In this document: positions 15,910 through 24,306 of the stretch, one piece after another
How positions within the stretch are numbered: position 1 is the stretch's first letter
Layout of the letters: the number at the start of each line of letters is the position of its first letter
Source of the DNA: Ruminococcus sp.
GTDB lineage: Bacteria; Bacillota; Clostridia; Lachnospirales; Lachnospiraceae
Reading direction: 5' to 3'
Length of the DNA: 64,000 nucleotides
Assembly (NCBI GenBank): GCA_013911065.1
Contig: JACERV010000005.1
Coordinates: 62,001 to 126,000, forward strand
Notes under the pieces: generated by a model
Told to the model about the DNA's origin: nothing
The model's database searches: none
The model's input: only the letters and a program-made list of their open reading frames with translations
Program-made: the position numbers and the translations under genes

Positions 15910-17514
15910 TTGACTATTACAGATGAATATTGTATTTATTTGAGAAAATCCCGGGCCGATCTTGAAGCTGAGGCACATGGCGAGGGGGAAACTTTAGCAA
16001 GACACGAAAAATCATTGCTTGAACTCGCAAAGAGGCAGCGTCTAAACATCACCCAAATTTACCGCGAAATCGTTTCTGGGGAAACCATCGCTGCCCGGCC
16101 AATCATGCAACAGCTGCTTTCGGAAGTTGAACAAGGCCAATGGACTGGTGTCCTCGTAATGGAAGTAGAACGTCTTGCCCGTGGTGATACAATGGATCAG
16201 GGCCTTGTAGCGCAAACATTCAAATATTCAGGTGCTAAGATTGTTACTCCTATGAAGACCTATGACCCTACAAACGAGTTCGATGAGGAATATTTTGAGT
16301 TCGGGCTCTTTATGTCAAGGCGCGAATACAAAACAATCAACCGGCGTTTGCAGCGCGGCAGAGCTCTCTCCGCAAGCGAAGGGAAATATGTTGCAAGCAT
16401 AGCCCCATTTGGATATGAAAAAGTTAAAATCAAAAACGACAAAGGTTATACGCTGAAAATAGTTCCCCAAAATGCCGAAATAATCAGGCTCATTTTTTCT
16501 TTATATGTTGACGGAATCGTTGATGAAAGTGGAGAAAAGAGACGTTTAGGAATACAGCAAATAGCAAGAAAACTAAATGAAATGCGGATTCCGCCTATTC
16601 GTCATGAATACTGGCAAAAGGAGACCATCCGTGACATTTTAATCAATCCTGTATATGTTGGTAAAATTCGGTGGAATTGGAGACCCGTAAAAAAGAAAAT
16701 GGTAAACGGACAGACGCAAAAAGAGCGTCCCTGCAACTATAGTAATGACTGTATTTTAGTGGATGGACTACATGAAGCGATTATTGGTAATGATACCTTT
16801 GAATTGGCACAAAATTACATATCTCGTAATCCCCCCAGTCCGGTTGGCTATAAAAGCAGCTTAAAAAATCCGCTGGCAGGTCTCATTATTTGTGGTAAAT
16901 GTGGACGAAGTATGGTTTTACGAAAAGCTTCTACACCGAGGAAAAAAGATTATATTATCTGCCATGCCCGTGCCTGCGATAATGTAAGTTCTCCGTATCA
17001 TTATATAGAGGAACGATTATTAGAATCACTAAATCAATGGCTCAGGGACTATAAATTAAAATGGGAAGAACAGAAATACAGAAAAAATACAAACAGCGAA
17101 GTAATGCAAAAATCTCTTAAAAAAATTAAAGCTGATATTTCCACTTTAGAAAAACAATTGAGCGCAACATATGATCTACTTGAACAGGGCATATATACTA
17201 CTGAACAATTTCTTGAGCGCTCTCGATCAATATCCGAGCGGATTAGCATTGCCAATAATGACTATGAAGTTCTCTCTGAGGATCTAGGTTTGTCTATGGC
17301 AAGAGAAGAAAGCCGCCGTGTTATCATACCTAAAGTGGAGCACCTGCTTGAAGTTTATCATCTGCTTCCAACAGCAAGCCAAAAAAATGAACTGCTAAAA
17401 GAAGTTCTTGAAAAAGCGGTATATACTAAAAATGTGAGCGGAAACGTTAGTGGTGTATCTGCTGATGATTTTGAAATCGTTCTATTTCCAAGGATTCCTG
17501 ACAGCAAAAAATAG
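15910..17514 (+). CDS. large serine recombinase (integrase of the element)
   Basis: Catalyses site-specific integration and excision through a serine-DNA intermediate. It has an N-terminal resolvase domain with the nucleophile in YLRKSRADLE and the conserved VERLARGD, then a recombinase domain (APFGYEKVKI to about residue 280). A zinc ribbon (CGKCGRSMV with later CHARAC) and a long coiled coil (SLKKIKADISTLEKQL) follow. TTG at 15910 is preferred as start because GGAGGAGG lies just before it (534 aa); ATG at 15892 overlaps that site. It ends 25 bp from the asnB fragment, as expected for an integrase reading towards its own attachment site. Confidence 0.93.
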   Translation: MTITDEYCIYLRKSRADLEAEAHGEGETLARHEKSLLELAKRQRLNITQIYREIVSGETIAARPIMQQLLSEVEQGQWTGVLVMEVERLARGDTMDQGLVAQTFKYSGAKIVTPMKTYDPTNEFDEEYFEFGLFMSRREYKTINRRLQRGRALSASEGKYVASIAPFGYEKVKIKNDKGYTLKIVPQNAEIIRLIFSLYVDGIVDESGEKRRLGIQQIARKLNEMRIPPIRHEYWQKETIRDILINPVYVGKIRWNWRPVKKKMVNGQTQKERPCNYSNDCILVDGLHEAIIGNDTFELAQNYISRNPPSPVGYKSSLKNPLAGLIICGKCGRSMVLRKASTPRKKDYIICHARACDNVSSPYHYIEERLLESLNQWLRDYKLKWEEQKYRKNTNSEVMQKSLKKIKADISTLEKQLSATYDLLEQGIYTTEQFLERSRSISERISIANNDYEVLSEDLGLSMAREESRRVIIPKVEHLLEVYHLLPTASQKNELLKEVLEKAVYTKNVSGNVSGVSADDFEIVLFPRIPDSKK

Positions 17515-17560
17515 TTATACTACTATATGTCAACATACGTGTTCTGATGAGATTTTTGGC
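17515..17560. other. right attachment junction (attR), approximate
   Basis: The recombinase stop at 17514 is followed by about 25 bp of unrelated DNA, after which asnB coding sequence resumes at about 17540 (TGTTCTGATGAG, reading CSDEIFGGYPWF). The crossover lies near this point. The short core shared with the left end cannot be seen because that end is outside the window. Confidence 0.65.
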
Positions 17561-18244
17561 GGCTATCCCTGGTTCCACAGTCAAAAAGCCTTCCAGACAG
17601 ATGCCTTCCCCTGGTCTGACAGTATGGTCCCCAGACAAGTGCTCTTATCCGACAGCGTAATCCAGGCTCTTCATATGGAAGAATACGCCCATGAGGCATA
17701 TGAAAGAACCATACGTGAGACCCCTCTCCTGTCGGAAGATACTCCGGAAGAAAAAAGAAGGCGTGAAATCTCCTATCTGAATTTGCGCTGGTTTATGGTA
17801 ACTCTGTTAGACAGAATGGACCGCACCAGCATGTACAGCGGACTTGAAGCAAGAGTTCCACTGGCGGATCACCGGATTGTAGAATATGTCTTTAATATCC
17901 CCTGGCATATGAAATGCCCGGACGGAATTGTGAAAGGATTACTGCGTCACGCAGGAGAAGGGCTGCTTCCAAAAGAAATCCTGTGGAGAAAGAAAAGCCC
18001 TTATCCCAAAACCTATGATCCCGCATATGAAGAGCTGCTGGGCAGCCGCCTGAAAGAGGTTCTGGCTGATCCCAATGCTCCGATACGTACATTACTTGAC
18101 ACGAAAAAAGTGCATGCTTTTTTAAACACTCCTTCCGATTATGGAAAGCCCTGGTACGGTCAGCTTATGGCAGGTCCGCAGATGCTGGCGTATATGCTGC
18201 AAGTCAATTATTGGCTGGATAAATATGGTATACAACTACAGTAA
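17540..18244 (+). pseudogene. asnB: 3' fragment of asparagine synthetase (glutamine-hydrolysing), cut by element insertion
   Basis: About 234 codons of the synthetase domain begin abruptly at CSDEIFGGYPWF. They include LDRMDRTSMYSGLEARVP and GLLPKEILWRKKSPYP, typical of AsnB. The N-terminal glutaminase domain and the SGG(L/V)DS ATP loop are missing. The fragment has no start signal and abuts the recombinase gene. The remaining codons are intact, so the break is recent or the gene is restored on excision. The 5' part is expected beyond the left end of the element. Confidence 0.88.
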
Positions 18245-18268
18245 AAAAGAGGTTAAAAGGTACTGGAC

Positions 18269-18315
18269 AAAAAAAACAATCCACTGTATGATATTGTACA
18301 ATGGGTTGTTTTTTT
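18269..18315 (+). terminator. Rho-independent terminator after asnB
   Basis: AAAAAACAATCCA and TGGGTTGTTTTTTT pair around a short loop containing TGTA/TACA, followed by a T run. It would end asnB transcription. Confidence 0.75.
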
Positions 18316-18393
18316 GTCGCCTCCGTGAGAATAAAAGCAAATATACATATAGAAAGAAGAAGAGACTGCATTGCAGTCTTTTAAGGTGAACAT

Positions 18394-19461
18394 TTGATTT
18401 ATTATCCTGTTGAAAAACTAATTGCCGGCATGGAACTGGCACGAAATATTCCGGGACAAACCCCCACACTTCCATTTGTCGTAGCCGGCTGCAAACTCAC
18501 CGAACGCATGATTCACCATATGGAACGGGTTGGAATACAGGGAGCCTATATTACCACAGAGTTTTCCATGGATGTGGAGCCAGAGGATTTTGTGGAACCG
18601 GAACTGAAAGCAAAGATGCTAACCAATATTCGCAGTGCCTTCCATGAAAGTCTGAAAAAAATGACCTTTCAATCTAGCAGGCAAATTTATAAGAACATGA
18701 CTGAAGTGGCAGAGAGCATTGTCATGAATCTCTTAAGCAAAGATCAATATCTCTTTCAAATGATTGATATCAGGGACTATAACAACTATACTTATTCCCA
18801 TAGCCTGTATGTAGGCATTTTGAGCGTTATATTAGGCCGTCATATCGGACTTCCGGTAAAGACTTTAGAAAACCTGGCCATTTGCGGCCTTTTTCATGAC
18901 ATTGGAAAAATACAAATTCCCCTGGAAATCCTCGATAAACCTGGAGCATTAACCGATGAGGAATTTAAGTTTATGAAGCAGCATCCCCGCCTCGGCTACG
19001 ATAACTTAAGCAAGAACATGCTTATTTCCCCAATGACTTTGCAAGGAGTTCTGACCCATCATGAACGATTTAATGGCAGCGGTTATCCCCAGGGACTTTC
19101 CGGAGAGGGTATTCCCTTGTTCGGCCGTATTATCGCCATTGCAGATGTGTACGATGCCTTAACTTCTACAAGAACTTACCGGAAAGCATGGTCTCCAAAG
19201 AAGATATTTGATTATATGACCAGTTGTGCAGACACCCACTTTGATCCGGAGCTGCTTGCTGCCTTCCTCAAGTGTACTTCCGCATATCCTGTAGGTACGA
19301 TGGTTCAGCTCAGTGATGGAAGCACAGCTGTTGTAAAAGGAAATACACCAGGATTTCCGCTGCGCCCCGCCATCCGCTTCATCACTCCTCCCTCAAAGGC
19401 TGGTCTGGAAGTGGATTTGTCTTTCGAGGCACTGAATCTCATCATCGTTGATACGAATTAG
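18394..19461 (+). CDS. HD-GYP domain cyclic-di-GMP phosphodiesterase
   Basis: Hydrolyses cyclic-di-GMP. TTG start behind AAGGTG; 355 aa. The first 120 residues form an uncharacterised N-terminal domain. The HD-GYP domain includes HSLYVGILS, FHDIGKIQIP with the metal-binding HD pair, LTHHERFNGSGYPQGL with the GYP signature, and IAIADVYDALTS. No membrane segment is present, so it should be cytosolic. A hairpin terminator follows. Together with the GGDEF and EAL proteins at 30-33 kb, it shows that cyclic-di-GMP signalling is in use in this organism. Confidence 0.93.
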   Translation: MIYYPVEKLIAGMELARNIPGQTPTLPFVVAGCKLTERMIHHMERVGIQGAYITTEFSMDVEPEDFVEPELKAKMLTNIRSAFHESLKKMTFQSSRQIYKNMTEVAESIVMNLLSKDQYLFQMIDIRDYNNYTYSHSLYVGILSVILGRHIGLPVKTLENLAICGLFHDIGKIQIPLEILDKPGALTDEEFKFMKQHPRLGYDNLSKNMLISPMTLQGVLTHHERFNGSGYPQGLSGEGIPLFGRIIAIADVYDALTSTRTYRKAWSPKKIFDYMTSCADTHFDPELLAAFLKCTSAYPVGTMVQLSDGSTAVVKGNTPGFPLRPAIRFITPPSKAGLEVDLSFEALNLIIVDTN

Positions 19462-19470
19462 ACTCTGAAA

Positions 19471-19520
19471 GGCTGTTCCCCATAAATGAGTAATCATCTA
19501 TGAGCAACAGCCCTTCTTTT
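19471..19520. terminator. terminator between convergent genes
   Basis: GGCTGTT (19471) pairs with AACAGCC (19506), followed on the plus strand by CTTCTTTTTTA. It lies between the HD-GYP gene and the end of the flavodiiron gene and may serve both strands. Confidence 0.65.
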
Positions 19521-22049
19521 TTACTTTAAGACATCTTTATATGGAGCTTTCCGCTCTACTGCTTCAGATAACTCTCCCATCTCTGATACATCTCCTATGA
19601 GGATTACTCCGCACAAACGGTTATTCAGGAAGTAATATTTTTTATACTGCTTTCTTCCCATATCCTTAAATTCCACAGTTTTGTACACCAGGTTTGGGTT
19701 CTTACCCGCATCCCCAATTGCATAAAGTGCGGTATTCATTCCATGGAATGTGAGGGCAGCCGGCACCTGGGTGTATTCTTTTTCTTCTCCTGCCGCATTC
19801 GTGCCCGCTACTTTCCCCTGTTCTACGGCTTCCGGCCAGATTGCATAATTAACATCCTTATACTGTGCACAATCACCACATGCATAAACATCTGCCATGC
19901 TGGTTTCCATTTTACCGTTCACCACAATGCCACGTTCTGTTTCCAGCCCCATCTGCTGCGCCAGTCCTACATTTGCTCTGACACCACTGGAAACAATAAC
20001 CAGCTCCGCCGGTATTTCCTCACCGTCTTTTAACTTTACCGCTGTTGCATGTTCCTCACCAAGAATGGCTTCCACCTGCACCCCTGTTCTGATATCAATT
20101 CCACAGCCCTCACTGATTGTCTTCAGAAGTTCTGCAGCCGGAACATCCAACTGGCGTCCCATCAAAAGTGGTGCAATTTCCAGAACCGTTACATTGCACT
20201 TTGCCTTCTTCATCTCCCATGCAGCTTCCAGTCCCAGAACTCCGCCCCCAATGACCACTACATTCTTCACATTGGGCAGAAGATCTGCAATCTTCTTTGT
20301 ATCTTCCAGACGGCGGATCGCCACAACCGAACATTTATCACTTCCAGGAATAGGCGGTACAAAGCATTCTGCACCAAGAGCATAAATCAGCTTTGTATAT
20401 TTCAGAATGGTTCCGCCCTCCAAAGTAACTTCCTTCTCCTTCGTATCTACAGAAGTAATCTTTTTTCCTAAAACTTGTACAATATTCTGTTCTTCATACC
20501 ACTTCTCATCCTGTACCGCAATCTGATCCTGATTTAATCCTGCCATAATTGATTTTGTCAGCATTGGTCTGTTGTAAGACCGGTAAGGCTCCTCAGAAAT
20601 CATGACAATAGAAGCTGTCCTGTTGCGTTCCCGGATTGATTTTGCAGCATAAAATCCTGCCGCCCCATTTCCCAGAATTAGGTAGAAATCTTTCGTATCA
20701 TTGTGATAAGAATTATCCTCCGCCTCTACCGGAACAAAATTCTCTTTCCCTACACCGCAAACCGGACAGATTTCCAGGGAAGAGTCAAATATTTCTCCGC
20801 AAACCAGACATTTTACAAGTGTTGTCCTTGCAGAGTTCTTCTTCTCATTCGGCTTATCCAAAAGAGTACACCCGAAATCATACCCAAAATCAAGAGCATC
20901 CTGCTTGTCTGTCTCATTTGGCTTAAAGCGGACTCTGTAGCCGTCTACTACCCGCATCCGCAATTGTCTCAGACGTTCTTCAATATGAGGAACTCCCTCA
21001 CCGCTCCAGCCATAGCTGCCGAATACACCTGCCAGCTTACCTTTATGTGTAACCGGAGTCATTGCCAGTGTTAAATCCCAGATTGGTTTCAAAGCCTCTC
21101 CTACAATTGTAGGAGTACCAAACAAAATACCGTCTGCAAACCCCAGCTCCTCTACAACTTTATCTGTATCCGATGTCACCATATCATAAAGCCTCACGTC
21201 GATATCACCGCTCTGCTCAATTCCCTTTGCAATATCCTGGGCGAGAGATTCTGTGTATCCATATGCACTGACATAAGGAATCACCACTGTTTTCCGCTGA
21301 TTCGGATTTACAACTGTACTCCATTTTTCATACCACTGATATATTTGTTCCAGTTTGGTATCCAGAACTGGTCCATGTCCTGTACAAATCATTGTGATAT
21401 CCAATTTGCGCACACGTTCCAGGGCTTTCTGCATGTAAGACTTAAATGGGCCAATAATACAATCAAAATAATATTTGACTGATTTCTCATAATCATCCCA
21501 GTTCTCCACCTTACTCAGCAATACATCGTGGAACCCATAGTGTGCTCCAAAAGAATCACAGGTTACAAGAGCCTGCTCTTCTTCAATATAAGTAAACATT
21601 GTATCCGGCCAGTGAAGATTCGGCACATTCATGAAATGCAGCGTCTTATTCCCAATCTTCATCCGCTCTCCGTCTTTAATTATAATTCCTGTAAAATCAC
21701 GGTTTACGATTTCTTTCAGAAATGAGTTTGCTACTCCGGTGGAAATGATTTTCAGATGTGGACATAAGTCCAGCAGCCGTTCTATACTTCCGGCGTGATC
21801 CGGTTCCGTATGGCTGACTACCAGATAATCAATCTCACTGACCGTTGTAACTTCCTCCAGCTTTTCCAGGTAATCATCCCAGAACTTTACTTTTGCAGTC
21901 TCAAATAGAATTGTTTTATCGCCTGCTTTCAACACATACGAATTGTATGTAGTTCCAAATTCCGTATACATGATAATGTCAAATACACGCAGGTCATCAT
22001 CTACAATCCCTGTCCAGTAAAAACCTTCTCTTAATTTTAGGCTTTTCAT
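19521..22049 (-). CDS. flavodiiron protein fused to rubredoxin and NADH:rubredoxin oxidoreductase
   Basis: Reduces O2 to water, or NO to N2O, using NAD(P)H in one polypeptide of 842 aa. Residues 1-245 are the beta-lactamase-like diiron domain with HTEPDHAGS ligands. About 250-395 is a flavodoxin domain (YVSAYGYTESLAQDIA). Near 412 is a rubredoxin with unusually close cysteine pairs, CLVCG-x9-CPVCG. From 445 there is an FAD/NAD reductase (LILGNGAAGFYAAK, VVVIGGGVLGLEAAW, VYACGDCAQY). This order is that of class F flavodiiron proteins of clostridia. AAAGGAG precedes the ATG. It probably protects the cell during oxygen or nitrosative exposure. All domains look complete. Confidence 0.95.
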   Translation of the reverse strand: MKSLKLREGFYWTGIVDDDLRVFDIIMYTEFGTTYNSYVLKAGDKTILFETAKVKFWDDYLEKLEEVTTVSEIDYLVVSHTEPDHAGSIERLLDLCPHLKIISTGVANSFLKEIVNRDFTGIIIKDGERMKIGNKTLHFMNVPNLHWPDTMFTYIEEEQALVTCDSFGAHYGFHDVLLSKVENWDDYEKSVKYYFDCIIGPFKSYMQKALERVRKLDITMICTGHGPVLDTKLEQIYQWYEKWSTVVNPNQRKTVVIPYVSAYGYTESLAQDIAKGIEQSGDIDVRLYDMVTSDTDKVVEELGFADGILFGTPTIVGEALKPIWDLTLAMTPVTHKGKLAGVFGSYGWSGEGVPHIEERLRQLRMRVVDGYRVRFKPNETDKQDALDFGYDFGCTLLDKPNEKKNSARTTLVKCLVCGEIFDSSLEICPVCGVGKENFVPVEAEDNSYHNDTKDFYLILGNGAAGFYAAKSIRERNRTASIVMISEEPYRSYNRPMLTKSIMAGLNQDQIAVQDEKWYEEQNIVQVLGKKITSVDTKEKEVTLEGGTILKYTKLIYALGAECFVPPIPGSDKCSVVAIRRLEDTKKIADLLPNVKNVVVIGGGVLGLEAAWEMKKAKCNVTVLEIAPLLMGRQLDVPAAELLKTISEGCGIDIRTGVQVEAILGEEHATAVKLKDGEEIPAELVIVSSGVRANVGLAQQMGLETERGIVVNGKMETSMADVYACGDCAQYKDVNYAIWPEAVEQGKVAGTNAAGEEKEYTQVPAALTFHGMNTALYAIGDAGKNPNLVYKTVEFKDMGRKQYKKYYFLNNRLCGVILIGDVSEMGELSEAVERKAPYKDVLK

Positions 22050-22079
22050 TTATATTACTCCTTTCAGGAAATAAATGTA

Positions 22080-22374
22080 TTTTCATTATCATACCACAAA
22101 ATTCATCTTATTAAACCCCTAATCATTTTAAAACCGCTGAGGCAGCTCTGCGGGAAACACTGGGCAGATATTTTAAGCTGCAAACAAACTGGAAAAGTAC
22201 ACAGAGGGATTTTATTACGGATCAATTAGCAGACGATATCATGGGAAGCGGAAAAATCAAGGCATGCAATAAGATGAACCGGTATTTGCAAAAAGGCATG
22301 TACTGCCAAGACATGGGGCATAAGTTCTTTGTGTTCTGTCATATACATTATAAAAAATAATATGGACGTTTTAT
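22080..22374 (+). other. intergenic stretch with a start-less open frame
   Basis: Between the divergent flavodiiron and protease genes, a plus-strand frame is open from about 22120 to 22360 (for example LRETLGRYFKLQTNWK), but it has no start codon with a ribosome site at its 5' end. It may be a gene relic. The last 50 bp match the leader of the next protease gene, so they are regulatory. Confidence 0.4.
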
Positions 22375-24078
22375 ATGGATCCAAATGTATGCAGAGAACG
22401 TATTTTATCTGAAGAATACCGTGACTTCATTCTTCCCGGAACACGACCCTTTGCGATTCCCGAGCTTCTATCTGGTGAAGTATGTGAACAGTATGCCGAC
22501 TACGACTACCGCTGCGTCTATCTGGACAGTATTCTGACAGGACCTATTAATGTGAGTACATTTACCTATAATGCTATCCCCAAGTGCTACGCGCCCTTAA
22601 GTATGCAGGCCCTGAACCAGGCCGGAATCCTCCAAATTCAAAATTATCCTACCTTGCAACTGAGGGGCAACAATATCATGATAGGTTTTTTGGACACAGG
22701 TATTGATTACACAAATCCGATTTTCTTAAACCTTGACGGTACCACCCGCATTGCCGGAATATGGGATCAGACGATTCAGACGGGAACACCTCCCCCGGAC
22801 TTTGTATATGGGTCCGAATACACAAGCGAAATGATAAACGAAGCCCTGGCTTCTGATAATCCCATGAGCATTGTCCCTACAAACGATGAACTTGGACACG
22901 GAACTTTTCTTGCCAGTCTGGCCGCAGGATCGGGAAATCCCGCTGAAAATTTTCTTGGGGCAGCTCCGGAATGTACACTTGCTGTTGTCAAGCTGAAACA
23001 GGCCAAACAATACCTGCGCGATTTCTATTTTATTCCTAATGATGCTACCTGTTTTCAGGAAACTGACCTTATACTGGGCCTGAAGTATTTAAACGCACTT
23101 GCAGAAAGCAGAAATATGCCTCTGGTTATCTGCATAGCGGTGGGCACCAGCATGGGTAGTCATGTCAGCCTTCTTCCTTTTACAAAAATTGTGGAGAATT
23201 ATGGAATGGCCGTTAACCGGATTCCTGTTATCGGGGTTGGAAATGAAGCTGACAAAAGGCATCACTACTCTTATACTACGAACTTGGGCACCATACCAAA
23301 TAATGTGGAAGTCCACGTTGGCGAGAATGTGGAGGGCTTCGTTATGGAACTGTGGACAGATATCCCGAATATTTTTTCTATTTCCCTTGTTTCACCCTCA
23401 GGAGAATCTACTTCTCCCGTCCCCATACAGACAGATATTAGTACTACCTACAATTTTGTTTTTGAAGGAACACAAGTAACAATTGATTATGGCATTCTTA
23501 TAGAGCTAACCGCCTCCGAATTAATCTTTTTCCGGTTTAATGCCCCTGCCCCTGGCATTTGGACTCTGATTGTAACACCAGTCCGGACCATCAGCGGATT
23601 ATTCCATATCTGGCTGCCTTTGACAGAATTTTTAAGCGGCGAAGTATACTTTTTGAATTCAGACCCTTATTACACCCTGACAAGCCCCGCTACCGCAAGA
23701 AGTGCAATTGTAGTTTCTTATTACGACGGCAGTAATAACAGTATTGCTCTTAGCTCAGGAAGAGGCTATACCCGGGATGAATTAATTAATCCCCAGATCA
23801 CAGCACCGGGTATCAACGTGATAGGAGCACTCCCGGGCGGACTCTATGCGGCCCGCTCAGGCTCCAGCATTTCAACCGGTATTACTTCCGGAGCTGTTGC
23901 CCTGCTTATGGAATGGGCTTACGGCCAGCTTGGATTTACCGGACTTGATGCTTATCAAATAAAGAGCCTGCTGATACTAGGTGCAGTACGCCCGCCCAAT
24001 ATGCTGTTTCCAAACCGGGAGTGGGGATATGGGATACTTAACCTGTATAACACTCTGGAAGAAGCAAGAAATATCTGA
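22375..24078 (+). CDS. S8 family subtilisin-like protease, Csp-like, copy 1
   Basis: A 567-aa serine peptidase. The triad is complete: Asp in IGFLDTGIDYTNP (near residue 107), His in LGHGTFLASLAAG (near 180), and Ser in RSGSSISTGITSG (near 506). A long insert between His and Ser with jelly-roll-like character (VEGFVMELWTDIPNIFSISL) is the layout of clostridial Csp germination proteases and their gut relatives. There is no signal peptide or recognisable propeptide. A close paralogue follows directly. The substrate is unknown: a role in spore germination is one option, degradation of host or peptide substrates another. Confidence 0.88.
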   Translation: MDPNVCRERILSEEYRDFILPGTRPFAIPELLSGEVCEQYADYDYRCVYLDSILTGPINVSTFTYNAIPKCYAPLSMQALNQAGILQIQNYPTLQLRGNNIMIGFLDTGIDYTNPIFLNLDGTTRIAGIWDQTIQTGTPPPDFVYGSEYTSEMINEALASDNPMSIVPTNDELGHGTFLASLAAGSGNPAENFLGAAPECTLAVVKLKQAKQYLRDFYFIPNDATCFQETDLILGLKYLNALAESRNMPLVICIAVGTSMGSHVSLLPFTKIVENYGMAVNRIPVIGVGNEADKRHHYSYTTNLGTIPNNVEVHVGENVEGFVMELWTDIPNIFSISLVSPSGESTSPVPIQTDISTTYNFVFEGTQVTIDYGILIELTASELIFFRFNAPAPGIWTLIVTPVRTISGLFHIWLPLTEFLSGEVYFLNSDPYYTLTSPATARSAIVVSYYDGSNNSIALSSGRGYTRDELINPQITAPGINVIGALPGGLYAARSGSSISTGITSGAVALLMEWAYGQLGFTGLDAYQIKSLLILGAVRPPNMLFPNREWGYGILNLYNTLEEARNI

Positions 24079-24306
24079 CCAAAACATTTGATAAATGGAA
24101 GTACATTAATAAGTATGGGAACTTGTTATAAGAATATGATGTATAGAGCCAAAGGGCAGATAATGAAAATCGCAGCCACGCTATATATCATATTTTTATA
24201 AAACTTGCGCGTTAAATTTGCAGGATGGCTTTATTCCAAACTCATGGAGTATAAATCCCCCACAGTCTGTCATATACATGTTATAAAAATAATATGGACG
24301 TTTTAT
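24079..24306 (+). other. spacer with duplicated protease leader
   Basis: No gene is seen. The last 40 bp (TGTCATATACATGTTATAAA, then AATAATATGGACGTTTTAT) repeat, with small changes, the leader at 22335-22374, so the duplication included the promoter region. Codons upstream of the ATG at 24307 in the same open frame are leader, not protein, since they have no counterpart in copy 1. Confidence 0.55.

Noticed and set aside
1-17514. Classical tailed prophage
   Set aside because: No capsid, terminase, tail, lysis or portal gene is seen; the visible genes fit any integrative element. The part to the left could still change this.
24205-24306. Extra 34 N-terminal residues on protease copy 2
   Set aside because: The segment matches the non-coding leader of copy 1, and copy 1 begins at the equivalent Met.
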